Of a DNA stretch of 64,000 bases, positions 1 to 7,983 are shown piece after piece. The stretch covers positions 1 to 64,000 of the forward strand of contig JAQTNE010000014.1 of NCBI GenBank assembly GCA_028713975.1. The letters are read 5' to 3'. Made by a program: the position numbers and the translations under genes. Positions within the stretch are counted from its first letter, which is position 1. Every line of letters begins with the position of its first letter. The DNA comes from Sulfuricella sp. (GTDB taxonomy: Bacteria; Pseudomonadota; Gammaproteobacteria; Burkholderiales; Sulfuricellaceae). The notes under the pieces are model-generated. The model saw only the letters and a list, made by a program, of their open reading frames with translations, ran no database searches and was not told the DNA's origin.

Positions 1-47
1 GGGCAGCCGAGAGAGACCATACCTATTTTTGGAGGTTTTGACATGAT

Positions 48-635
48 TTACCGTAACAATTGAGAATCCAGGTTTAATTCCGCCCGACACACGGACAGCA
101 GTGCCGCCCAATCATCAGGTGGATTACCGCGATTCAGCATTTTCTGGAATACAGCATAAGGATCGGAATGACTCCCAGCCGAGCGCAATGTGTGCTCGTC
201 ATTGACCCAGGCAAAAACAATCACCTTCGCCTTCGAATCGTAACGGAAAAACAGCCGGAACCGTCGTCCAATCTTGGCCCGTCGCCAGTGACGATAGGCC
301 ATTCCCATGGTATTGCCCTGCCGATATTCCTCTCGGGATGGATCGCTTGGAATCGCCTCAATAATCAACTGGCTCAAAGCGCGGTACAACTTGACGTTGG
401 CATTGGCCGCAAAACCGGAGGGATCACTCGCCTTAACGTGAAACTCGCGCAGTGAGCCATCGTCCCTCTCTCCCTTTGGGAGAGAGTTAGGAGAGAGGGA
501 ACTCTCATGGCGAGTTTCATCATCAGGTGTGACGCGCTCGCCATGAGAGTTAGCCCGATCCGAAGCTGCCCTCAGTTTCTGAAGTTGCTCGATCAGGCAA
601 TCGTGGAACAGCAACGACCAACCGTGGCTCTGCAT
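48..635 (-). CDS. yhaV: YhaV-family type II toxin (putative ribonuclease) with repeat-derived insert
   Basis: The product is 195 aa. Residues from about 70 onward match the YhaV mRNA-interferase family, with the stretches RFRLFFRYDSKAKVIVFAWVN and DEHTLR and the C-terminal segment VFQKMLNRGNPPDDW. In this family the toxin degrades RNA and is neutralised by PrlF. The gene starts where the prlF-like ORF ends (the ATG overlaps its stop), so the two are translationally coupled. It is about 40 aa longer than the E. coli protein. The excess lies at roughly residues 29-68 and coincides with a palindromic repeat that stays in frame, so the toxin may be altered or inactive. Family assignment is confident; activity is unknown. 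Confidence 0.85.
   Translation of the reverse strand: MQSHGWSLLFHDCLIEQLQKLRAASDRANSHGERVTPDDETRHESSLSPNSLPKGERDDGSLREFHVKASDPSGFAANANVKLYRALSQLIIEAIPSDPSREEYRQGNTMGMAYRHWRRAKIGRRFRLFFRYDSKAKVIVFAWVNDEHTLRSAGSHSDPYAVFQKMLNRGNPPDDWAALLSVCRAELNLDSQLLR
439..551. repeat. REP-like palindromic element inside the yhaV reading frame
   Basis: A perfect 15-bp inverted repeat AACTCTCATGGCGAG (500-514) pairs with 537-551. A second hairpin of CTCTCTCCC type lies at 467-487. A 10-bp inverted pair TGAAACTCGC / GCGAGTTTCA sits at 439-448 and 510-519. The block encodes the extra ~40 residues of the toxin without breaking the frame, so it looks like an insertion of a palindromic element into the gene. Confidence 0.7.
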
Positions 636-955
636 TACAGGGCAACGTCGCCAATGATCTCCTCATCGAGATCGACGGAATGATGAAGATTGGCGAGCAT
701 GGCTTGTGCCAGATCATCCGGCAACGAGGCAAGGCCCTTGCCAGACTTGATATCGCGCTCCAGAAAAGACAGGAAAGCGCCAATGGCAGGGTCTTCGTGC
801 TCCTCATTGTCAGCCCGTGTCACAACGACTTCGGAACCGCGAAGGTCGAAAGCCACCTTGCCGCCGACCGCAATCCCCAATGCCTGACGGATAGGCTTGG
901 GCAAAGTGATCTGGCCTTTTGAAGTAACGGTCGCAATTTCGTGAATGTGGGGCAT
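635..955 (-). CDS. prlF: PrlF-family antitoxin, AbrB/SpoVT fold
   Basis: The product is about 106 aa from the ATG at 955, which has a GAGGAG ribosome site directly upstream. The frame stays open to 982, but that start lacks such a site. Residues 5-45 form a swapped-hairpin AbrB DNA-binding fold (TSKGQITLPKPIRQALG). The C-terminal half is acidic, as expected for binding YhaV. Such antitoxins neutralise the toxin and repress their own operon. A palindrome in the promoter spacer at 984-1003 fits autorepression. It is upstream of and coupled to the toxin gene. Confidence 0.88.
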   Translation of the reverse strand: MPHIHEIATVTSKGQITLPKPIRQALGIAVGGKVAFDLRGSEVVVTRADNEEHEDPAIGAFLSFLERDIKSGKGLASLPDDLAQAMLANLHHSVDLDEEIIGDVAL

Positions 956-981
956 GGCGTACTCCTCGAACGGATGCGCCA

Positions 982-1010
982 AGTGTAAGAATATTTCCTT
1001 ACAATGTCAA
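982..1010 (-). promoter_or_regulatory. prlF-yhaV promoter with spacer operator
   Basis: On the minus strand TTGACA (1005-1010) is followed after 17 bases by TACACT (982-987), close to the sigma-70 consensus. The spacer and -10 region carry an inverted repeat, TGTAAG (984-989) and CTTACA (998-1003). This is well placed for repression by the PrlF-like protein. The signal is read from the sequence; its role is inferred. Confidence 0.7.
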
Positions 1011-1103
1011 CTAGAGTTAAAATTCAACAACCAGTCTTGGGCGCAGCCCCATGGAATTCGACCACATACTGATTGAGCCAAGCCGACCAAACGACTGGTA
1101 TGG

Positions 1104-2168
1104 CTATAGGGGGCAGGTAGTGTGAAGCTTAATAAAGGTGTCCAAATTTAATTCATACACCTGTTTTGCTCCATGAGTATGATCAGTAGGATTAGTAAAT
1201 CGCAACGGTGTTGGGTATATGATTTGAACGTCACTTATAAAGCTTCTGAATATCCCTACCGCTACGGTTTGCATCTTGCTACCAGTTGGCGATAGAACGA
1301 GATTGTTAAATTCTGACCACTCGTCATATAGTGAGAGTAGAGCCTTCAAACATTGAGAATAGTCTAAGGTACTTATTTCAATATTCTGGCTTCCTGTATC
1401 ATCATTAATCTGATTTAGCTTGCAAATTGCATCAGTTCGCCAATGTAGCTTAGAGTCAGGAGGCACCCCATGAATTAATGTTGTCTTCGCGGGCTGAATT
1501 ATTGATTTCGCGCTCAATAACTGCGTTGGATTAAATGAGGGGAAGGCGATTAAACGAATAGGAGCACGGTTAATATTTACAGATGACAATTCAGGAACAA
1601 TTGCAAGGTCATACACTCCTGTTGATATAAAGGACAAAATTGCAGCAGAGTCATTGGCATGATTTGAAAGTTTTGCGTGTGCTTCGGACTCGGATGGCGG
1701 ATAAGATGCTGCCTCGGTATATAAGATTGAAATCAATGGCGTGGCCGCATCAGGCACCATCAACCCCACAATCAATTGTACAATCAACAGTCGCGACATC
1801 CCAGATATGTCTATATATAGCCGCTGGACATCAGATGGTAAATTTTCGATGACATTGTCAGCTATTCCAGATGGATTGCATCGGTCATATCCAATTCGAA
1901 TATGCTTCCAGCCCGCCTCCTCGCAAAGTTCACTAATTTCCGGAAAATGATTGAAGTCAACTGCTGGTGCGTATTCAAAGTCTAGTACAGTAATGCCTGC
2001 AACCTTAGAAATGGCTGCGATGTTTAAGACTGTCATTACTCTATCTTCAAATCCCCCGCAAACTAATAGCACATCGCCACTCTGGAATTGGAGATAATCA
2101 GCGCTGCGTAATTCTGGCCAATTGGCGGCAAGAAGATATCTATCAATTCGACTAGTGTTCATCATCAT
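1104..2168 (-). CDS. Unrecognised two-lobed Rossmann-like protein, third gene of putative defence operon
   Basis: The product is 354 aa with no signal peptide or membrane segment. Two similar halves can be seen. Each has a hydrophobic strand, then a glycine-containing turn, and ends with a patterned loop: GGFEDR (38-43) and DISGMSR (120-126) in the first half, SPTGSKMQ (293-300) in the second. The last pattern recalls the TGG(T)K loop of CARF-type ligand-binding domains, but this is only a resemblance and I assign no function. The start overlaps the end of the kinase-ATPase gene by 17 bases, and the run of three ATG codons allows small start shifts. The DNA is AT-rich, like its two partners. 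Its role as sensor or effector is a guess from context. Confidence 0.6.
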   Translation of the reverse strand: MMMNTSRIDRYLLAANWPELRSADYLQFQSGDVLLVCGGFEDRVMTVLNIAAISKVAGITVLDFEYAPAVDFNHFPEISELCEEAGWKHIRIGYDRCNPSGIADNVIENLPSDVQRLYIDISGMSRLLIVQLIVGLMVPDAATPLISILYTEAASYPPSESEAHAKLSNHANDSAAILSFISTGVYDLAIVPELSSVNINRAPIRLIAFPSFNPTQLLSAKSIIQPAKTTLIHGVPPDSKLHWRTDAICKLNQINDDTGSQNIEISTLDYSQCLKALLSLYDEWSEFNNLVLSPTGSKMQTVAVGIFRSFISDVQIIYPTPLRFTNPTDHTHGAKQVYELNLDTFIKLHTTCPL

Positions 2169-4632
2169 TCTGGACGGGAAAATCTAAAGTATGTTGATGC
2201 GCTTCGGCCACCTGGTAATTATCGGAAACATCGTGCGTAAGAAGCTTTTTTGATTCGAAAATCTTGGGTGTTAAAATCAATTCCTCAAAATCGTTCACAC
2301 CTAACAAGAGTGAATCTCTTCCGCTAAACGTAAGATTAAAATGTGGTATGAGAAATCTTCTTAAAAACAAGCGTGGGACAACTTGCCCAGAAAAGCTTTT
2401 TCCTCTGGGGTCTTGAATAAATATTGAATATCTTAGGAGGTCATCGTAAAGTTCTTTGGCTTTTCCCGCAAAGACAGGGGCTTCCCGCAACTCGATTCTT
2501 GATGCCTGATGTCTTGGCCTGCCGCCTTCATTTTTTGAATGCTTAAATTTAACAAATGAATTTGCAACATTGCCAAAAGAAGTAACAATTTGGCGCAAAT
2601 GCTCACCATTTGTGCCGCTATCTGCCAAGCTTTTTAGAAAATCTCCTGCATGCGTCTTAATGGCCTTGCTTTGATCGGATGGTTGTATTTTTGGGAGTTT
2701 ATTAGTTTCTTTTAGCTTGTCTATCCCACCAGAATCGGAAACCATTTTCCGAGCTAAAGTTATTAATTGATGTATATCACCGCTGCACATCGAGCTAAAT
2801 GTTTCTCTTCCCCACCATTCTGTTTTTATACCGGTTGCAATTCTATTTGCGATTTCATTTTGGGAGAGGTTCTCACCATCGCCAATCAGCTCGGTCAGGC
2901 TTGAAACCGGGTATTCTGGTACAGCCTTAAATCGTCTTTTAAAAATGTCGTCAAGAAAATCCAACTTGCGATGTGTGTTCTCGCGTAAGTATGTAAGTCC
3001 AAGGTTTAGAACTTCAAATTCTCGTCCCTCAACATAAGACTTGCCGTCGATATCTGATGCAGCATAGGAAACTGGGCTTTCTGTGGCCATCTTAAAGAAA
3101 CAGAAGCCATTTCTTTGCATCAATAGCCGATTCAGATTCTGTTGAAGTGCCTCTGTAATGTGAGGCATTGAATAGTCATCAATAAAACAAAAGAAAGGCT
3201 TCCCATAAATAATTGGGATTTCCTGCTGCAAGAACTCACAAATAAGTAATAACGAATCTGGGCCATGCAGTTGGCGTTTAATTGGTTGTGTAGGGTTGCG
3301 ATATTTGGTGACTATTTCTTGGCATTCCTTGGCTAGCATTGAGATAAGAGACTCAAAGCTATCCGTGCCTGGTAATGAGGGACGTTTCAGATTTAACCGA
3401 TCCCATAAGATTCGACTAACCTCGGCCTCTTTTGATGCGGTGATAGCCTCACTTTTTACAAATTGATGCAACACATCAAATATTTCTAAAAGCAATCTAG
3501 CGGTCAGATAATGGAGAGGCAAGTCAATTGCCTCTGTGCTGGTTGGCGCCACATATCGAGGGAACTTAAAGTAAAGATCGTTGCAGTGGTAGTAGATTCC
3601 TATATATTCCTGCGGAATGTCTTGGTTTGTTGCGCTTTTACCCTGCACTCGTTGATTATAACTAAGGCTTCTAAACACAGTGCTTTTCCCGCATCCACGC
3701 GGTCCTGTTACGACTAGATTATTTGCGCTTTCGATTTCGGAAATGCCAAGAAACTTATTTGAATAAAGTGCATGTAACAGTGAATGCTGTTGCCCTATCT
3801 GTTCGCAACTTAAATAATCAAAGGGGGTTAGGAGAGAATGACTTTCAGATTGAGATTGTCTGACTGCGTATTCAACGTCAATCTGCTCTAGTCGATCTAA
3901 CATCTTGCCAGGATTTCTGGCCAACGGATCACGTGTGCAATCCTTTTCAATTAGATGTTTGCCTTTAAAATGATCGTTAAGAATATTGAATACATATTTG
4001 TCTTCTGGTGGCAATTTTTGATAGTCTATGCAAATTAATAATTGCGCAAGCACTCGAGCCAATTGCTCGAAATCGTCAGTTAATTTAGAGTCGCTCGTGA
4101 GTCCGCCTGTACCGAAATCGGTGACTTTAAATTCTTCAATCGAATTCCTCTGAAATTGCGAGCGTTTTGTCACCAAAATGTTTCCAGCGTGGAAATCCCC
4201 ATGCTCGATTTGTCGTCCTTGCAATTCATAAAATAGCTCAAGCATGGCGAGCAAAAACGCCTTAACAAATGGTACGGTAACTTGATCTTTGTGGTGTTTT
4301 ATATAATCAAAAAGGGTGCATCCCTCGACGTAGTCGTACTTTAGGACGATTAGCCCTTTTTCTTTACGCCAATCGAATAGTTGACGGCAATGCACTACAG
4401 AAGAATTTTCGAGAGAATTTGCTTTTTGTGGCTCGATTTGCCAACTTTCGCCAGGTGCCAGATTGTCGCTCGGTATAACTTTATACGCAGCGAATTGCTT
4501 GAGTGTTTCTGAATACCCCTTAAATACTAACGCGTAACAACCATGGCCAATGTATTTAACAAATCGAAAATCCCCATCTCCCTCTACTAGGGTGCCAATG
4601 AATGGTTCGTAAGGTGGTAGCGGTTTACGCAT
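2152..4632 (-). CDS. Protein kinase fused to AAA (ORC/CDC6-like) ATPase
   Basis: The product is 826 aa from the ATG at 4632; the frame extends to a GTG at 4692. The 4632 start gives an 8-base ATGCGTAA overlap with the methyltransferase stop. Residues 25-200 are a Hanks-type kinase: glycine loop GHGCYALVF, lysine in AAYKV (about 51), catalytic loop HGDFHAGN (144-151) and DFG (172-174), so it is predicted to be active. A linker leads to a P-loop ATPase with Walker A GPRGCGKS (310-317) and Walker B FFCFIDD (480-486). The C-terminal 200 residues contain a basic GGRPRHQASR patch and look winged-helix-like. Kinase-ATPase fusions occur in bacterial defence loci. No membrane segments are seen. The substrate is unknown. 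Confidence 0.75.
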   Translation of the reverse strand: MRKPLPPYEPFIGTLVEGDGDFRFVKYIGHGCYALVFKGYSETLKQFAAYKVIPSDNLAPGESWQIEPQKANSLENSSVVHCRQLFDWRKEKGLIVLKYDYVEGCTLFDYIKHHKDQVTVPFVKAFLLAMLELFYELQGRQIEHGDFHAGNILVTKRSQFQRNSIEEFKVTDFGTGGLTSDSKLTDDFEQLARVLAQLLICIDYQKLPPEDKYVFNILNDHFKGKHLIEKDCTRDPLARNPGKMLDRLEQIDVEYAVRQSQSESHSLLTPFDYLSCEQIGQQHSLLHALYSNKFLGISEIESANNLVVTGPRGCGKSTVFRSLSYNQRVQGKSATNQDIPQEYIGIYYHCNDLYFKFPRYVAPTSTEAIDLPLHYLTARLLLEIFDVLHQFVKSEAITASKEAEVSRILWDRLNLKRPSLPGTDSFESLISMLAKECQEIVTKYRNPTQPIKRQLHGPDSLLLICEFLQQEIPIIYGKPFFCFIDDYSMPHITEALQQNLNRLLMQRNGFCFFKMATESPVSYAASDIDGKSYVEGREFEVLNLGLTYLRENTHRKLDFLDDIFKRRFKAVPEYPVSSLTELIGDGENLSQNEIANRIATGIKTEWWGRETFSSMCSGDIHQLITLARKMVSDSGGIDKLKETNKLPKIQPSDQSKAIKTHAGDFLKSLADSGTNGEHLRQIVTSFGNVANSFVKFKHSKNEGGRPRHQASRIELREAPVFAGKAKELYDDLLRYSIFIQDPRGKSFSGQVVPRLFLRRFLIPHFNLTFSGRDSLLLGVNDFEELILTPKIFESKKLLTHDVSDNYQVAEAHQHTLDFPVQNDDEH

Positions 4633-5851
4633 TTTTTTTCTTAAAGATGAGGAAATTTTCTGTTCGAACGCCACGGTGTTCTCGCCTTGCACGACGAATG
4701 TCTGGAATGTTGTTCACGATGGTCTGTGATAAATGCAGCTCTGGCGCATGGGTACTAAATGTTTCCTGCACAGCAATAGATAGTGGGTATTTTGCACCTC
4801 GCTTGATTTGATCACCAACGATTACGATGCAATAGCCATTGGGAACAAGATTTATTGCTGCTTGCCGAGCAAGTATTGCCATTAATGTTTGAAATCCATC
4901 TCGTTGTTGAGATTGCGCATTGTCAATTAGCGCGGCCTTTGCTTTGTCGATAAACCATAGCCGCAATCGATTATCTCTTCCATAGTCCAGAGCATTCATA
5001 TATGGCGGACTGGTTATTAGACAATCGATACCACTTGGAAAAGAAATACTCTCAGTAGCACCCTCAATAAAGGAGTGGTTTTCGCTAGAAACAATGAAAT
5101 CTTTGCGTTTATAAGTACGCTCAACTTTTGCAACCAGTCGTGGTGCAAGAGCTCTATATTGATAAAGTTGAGGGAATTCATCCCTTGGGAATTTCTTATC
5201 TCTTAAATATGGGGTTAAGTGGCTACTTGGATGAGACAAAAAGCCTGGTCGTTGATGATGCAGTATGCCTAGCATGCAGGCTAGTAAAAAATCATCATCT
5301 TGCTCTTGGCATTCTTTGGCAAAATTAATTACCTCACCAAGAGTATCTGGATGAAAAAAATTCCTAACCCATGATGGAATTTTGCGCCTATCAGGAGATG
5401 GTCTTGATGCGGCAGCTTCAAGCCGTCTTTTTGCGCGAATTAAAGCCTCATCAAGTGTATTAGGTGCGGATAGCTTTGCTCTGGATAATAACGCAGCATA
5501 GGGGCTACTATCCACACCAAAAGCGCGGCGACCCAGCCGCACAGCCTCGAGTAGTACGGTGCCACTCCCCGCGAAGACATCTGCCACCAAGCCTCTAGGT
5601 GGTGAATAATTTAAAATCAGGTCATGTGCAATCGAACTTTTTAGCTTCCCAATGTAGGGGGACAGTTGGTGAAGTGTGCTCTCGGTGTTTGTACAAGACT
5701 TTTCCCAAGCCGGAACCAAATGAGATAATTTATCTCTCTCTTTAATTGATTTCAGAGGCGCACTCGCCTCATTTTTGCTGCCGACACGAGTGAGCACCTC
5801 GCTAACTTCGATGGTTCGGTCTAATAAAGTTGAATTGTTCGATACCATCAT
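4625..5851 (-). CDS. N6-adenine/N4-cytosine DNA methyltransferase, first gene of putative defence operon
   Basis: The product is 408 aa. The SAM-binding motif DVFAGSGT is at residues 91-98, preceded by the HQLSPYIGKL segment (61-70) seen in amino-methyltransferases. The catalytic motif TSPPY is at 280-284, followed by MNALDYGR. The order (motif I, about 180 residues, then motif IV) leaves the middle as the likely target-recognition region. It is first in a three-gene minus-strand operon and no restriction endonuclease is visible beside it. It may mark self DNA for the kinase-ATPase partner (inference). The AT-rich codon use contrasts with flanking genes and supports acquisition by transfer. 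Confidence 0.82.
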   Translation of the reverse strand: MMVSNNSTLLDRTIEVSEVLTRVGSKNEASAPLKSIKERDKLSHLVPAWEKSCTNTESTLHQLSPYIGKLKSSIAHDLILNYSPPRGLVADVFAGSGTVLLEAVRLGRRAFGVDSSPYAALLSRAKLSAPNTLDEALIRAKRRLEAAASRPSPDRRKIPSWVRNFFHPDTLGEVINFAKECQEQDDDFLLACMLGILHHQRPGFLSHPSSHLTPYLRDKKFPRDEFPQLYQYRALAPRLVAKVERTYKRKDFIVSSENHSFIEGATESISFPSGIDCLITSPPYMNALDYGRDNRLRLWFIDKAKAALIDNAQSQQRDGFQTLMAILARQAAINLVPNGYCIVIVGDQIKRGAKYPLSIAVQETFSTHAPELHLSQTIVNNIPDIRRARREHRGVRTENFLIFKKKNA

Positions 5852-6272
5852 GCTGGCTATTTACGATCTTGTTTTCATGGAAAATGAAGTCACCCTGATG
5901 CGAACTGTAATATTAACTCACTGTGATGCCATTGGGCATGGTTAGAGCGAAAGATTATCGGCTACGAAAAATTCCAAATGCCTGCCGTTTGCGTATGTAG
6001 CCTTAACACATTGAGCAGTCAGTTGAATTTACTGCGTCGAATGTTTGGAATGGCCGATGAGGCCCATGGAAGTTTTTCCAGAAGGTCGCCTGTGTAGCGA
6101 GGATCGGACGCTGAGCAATATGACTTTTGCATCCCGCCAGCGACGGCTGTAACACGTACCAGTCAGTTTTGACCATCATCAAACATGAATATCAAGCAAT
6201 CAAATTACCTGACCACACTCAGCCATGTTTCTGCGTCCTTTGAGGTAGAATCAAACTTTTTTCGTAACGCCC
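5852..6272. other. Gene-free junction between the AT-rich island and the core region
   Basis: About 420 bases hold no convincing ORF, RNA gene or repeat. The promoter of the methyltransferase operon should lie in the left part. Base composition shifts from AT-rich to GC-rich across it, consistent with an island boundary. No tRNA, integrase or direct repeat was seen. Confidence 0.5.
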
Positions 6273-6494
6273 ATGTACTTATACATCATCGCAATCGGCT
6301 GGGCCTACGTCGTGCTCATGATGGCCGTCACGGAAAAAAGCATTGTCGCCGGCGTGCTGACTTTCGTTTTTTACGGCCTGCTGCCTTTGGGTATCGTGTT
6401 CTATATCACGCTGAAACAGCTACGGCGCTCACGCATGGCCGCCAAGGAGCGCCTCGGTCAGCCAGATCGAGCCGATCCCCATACCGATCAGTAG
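6273..6494 (+). CDS. Small two-helix membrane protein
   Basis: The product is 73 aa. Two hydrophobic segments (about residues 2-20 and 25-45) are followed by a basic KQLRRSR patch, suggesting a small inner-membrane protein with a cytosolic tail. Similar short hypothetical proteins are common in betaproteobacteria. It runs convergent to the ZIP transporter gene and their 3' ends overlap by about 66 bases. The function is unknown. Confidence 0.55.
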   Translation: MYLYIIAIGWAYVVLMMAVTEKSIVAGVLTFVFYGLLPLGIVFYITLKQLRRSRMAAKERLGQPDRADPHTDQ

Positions 6495-7220
6495 CACCTG
6501 CTGTAGCGTGGCTTGCAGTTCCGGGCGCTTGTGCAGGCCCGGAATCAGGTCCGCCACCGCGACGTAGATCATGCTGGCCGCGGCGATAGCGAGGAAGAAG
6601 GGTATCCATTCGTGCATCGATTGCAGCATGAAATAGGCGAGCACGCCGCCCACCACGGTCGCCAGACTGGACAACAGGTTGAGCATGAACGCGTGCTTCT
6701 TGGTATAGCCGGAATGGAGCAGGATCAGAAAATCACCCACTTCCTGCGGAATTTCGTGGGCGATGATCGCCAGCGCGGTCACCACCCCGATCTGAAAATC
6801 CGCCAGGAAGGCCGCTGCGATGATGATGCCGTCGACAAAATTGTGAAAGGTATCGCCCACCATGATCATCATGCCGCTGCGGCCATGATCGTTATCGTGG
6901 TTGTGATCATGGCCGGGAACCGGAACATGCGCCTCGCAATGATCGGCGTGGCAGTGCCGCCACAGCACCAGTTTTTCCAGCAAGAAAAACAGCATGATGC
7001 CGAACAGGATGGTGGCTGCGGTGTTTTCGATGTTCTTGGTCAGCTCGAAGGCATGCGGCAGGATTTCGAGGAACGCCGCGCCGAGCAGCGCGCCGATAGC
7101 ATAACTGACCAGCATCGGCACCCACTCGGCACGCGCCGACATGGCGAACGCCGCCGCTACGCTGATGCTGAGAATGCCGCCGAACAGGCTGGCCAGGATG
7201 ATGCCGGTCAATGTGGACAT
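6429..7220 (-). CDS. ZIP-family metal transporter
   Basis: The product is about 263 aa starting at MSTLTG (ATG 7220). The longer frame to 7253 would overlap the next gene. About eight hydrophobic segments are visible. A histidine-rich loop (HDHNHDNDHG) separates the early from the late helices. HNFVDG and HEIPQEVGD match the metal-binding helices of ZIP transporters, which move zinc or other divalent metals into the cytoplasm. It lies 19 bases downstream of pgeF on the same strand. The metal is not determined by sequence. Confidence 0.85.
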   Translation of the reverse strand: MSTLTGIILASLFGGILSISVAAAFAMSARAEWVPMLVSYAIGALLGAAFLEILPHAFELTKNIENTAATILFGIMLFFLLEKLVLWRHCHADHCEAHVPVPGHDHNHDNDHGRSGMMIMVGDTFHNFVDGIIIAAAFLADFQIGVVTALAIIAHEIPQEVGDFLILLHSGYTKKHAFMLNLLSSLATVVGGVLAYFMLQSMHEWIPFFLAIAAASMIYVAVADLIPGLHKRPELQATLQQVLLIGMGIGSIWLTEALLGGHA

Positions 7221-7239
7221 AGGCGCATCATTATACGGA

Positions 7240-7983
7240 TTATCGCGGATCAAGCCAGATTAGCGAGGCCATGCGCCCGGTGGCGCCGTCACGGCGGTAG
7301 GAAAAAAATTTCTCCGCATCGTTGAAGGTGCACAGGCTGCCGCCATAGACCTTGGTCACGCCAAGCAGGCCAAGGCGTTGGCGCGCCAGCAGGTAAATGT
7401 CGGCCAGCCATTTGTGCTCCGTGAGATGCGTGCGCGGCACAAAAGCCTTATGTGCTTCCGGATCGTGCGCCAGGAATGCCTGCCTGACCTCCTCGCCCAC
7501 CTCGAATGCCTGCGGCCCGATTGCCGGGCCGAGCCAGGCCATCAGGGAAGCCGGAGCCACACCCATCGCCGCCACCGCCGCCTCGATCACGCCGCCCGCC
7601 AAGCCACGCCAGCCGGCGTGAGCCGCCCCTACCACCGTGCCGGATTCGTCGCACAGCAACAGCGGCAGGCAATCCGCCGTCATCACCGCGCACACGGTAT
7701 CAGGCTTACGGGCAACTGCGGCATCAGCCTCGGCGATACCGACCGCCCGATCCGCATCCGCCACGATGTTGCCGTGCACCTGCTTCAGCCACAGCGGTTC
7801 AGCCGGTAAGGCCGCGCGCAATATTGCCCGATTCCTTGTCACCATAACAGCGTCATCGCCGACATGGTCGCCCAGATTGAGGGAAGCATAAGCGCCTTCG
7901 CTGACACCGCCAGTTCGGGTCGTTTGCAGCGCACGCACGTTGACGGGCGCCGGCCAGCCGGGGACGGCCCAGCTCTCACTCAT
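7240..7983 (-). CDS. pgeF: Purine nucleoside phosphorylase / laccase-domain protein (YfiH, PgeF)
   Basis: The product is 247 aa, the usual length. The metal-binding and active-site segments CAVMTADCLPLLLCD and AAHAGWRGL are clear, with the C-terminal FFSYRRDG. Members act on purine nucleosides and were earlier called polyphenol oxidases. Members edit peptidoglycan precursors in some bacteria. The start overlaps the end of rluD by 8 bases, giving an rluD-pgeF pair as in many proteobacteria. Confidence 0.9.
   Translation of the reverse strand: MSESWAVPGWPAPVNVRALQTTRTGGVSEGAYASLNLGDHVGDDAVMVTRNRAILRAALPAEPLWLKQVHGNIVADADRAVGIAEADAAVARKPDTVCAVMTADCLPLLLCDESGTVVGAAHAGWRGLAGGVIEAAVAAMGVAPASLMAWLGPAIGPQAFEVGEEVRQAFLAHDPEAHKAFVPRTHLTEHKWLADIYLLARQRLGLLGVTKVYGGSLCTFNDAEKFFSYRRDGATGRMASLIWLDPR

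Noticed and set aside
48-63. Short ATG frame with a GGAGG site on the plus strand at 43
   Set aside because: Only six codons, inside the yhaV 3' region; no sign of function.
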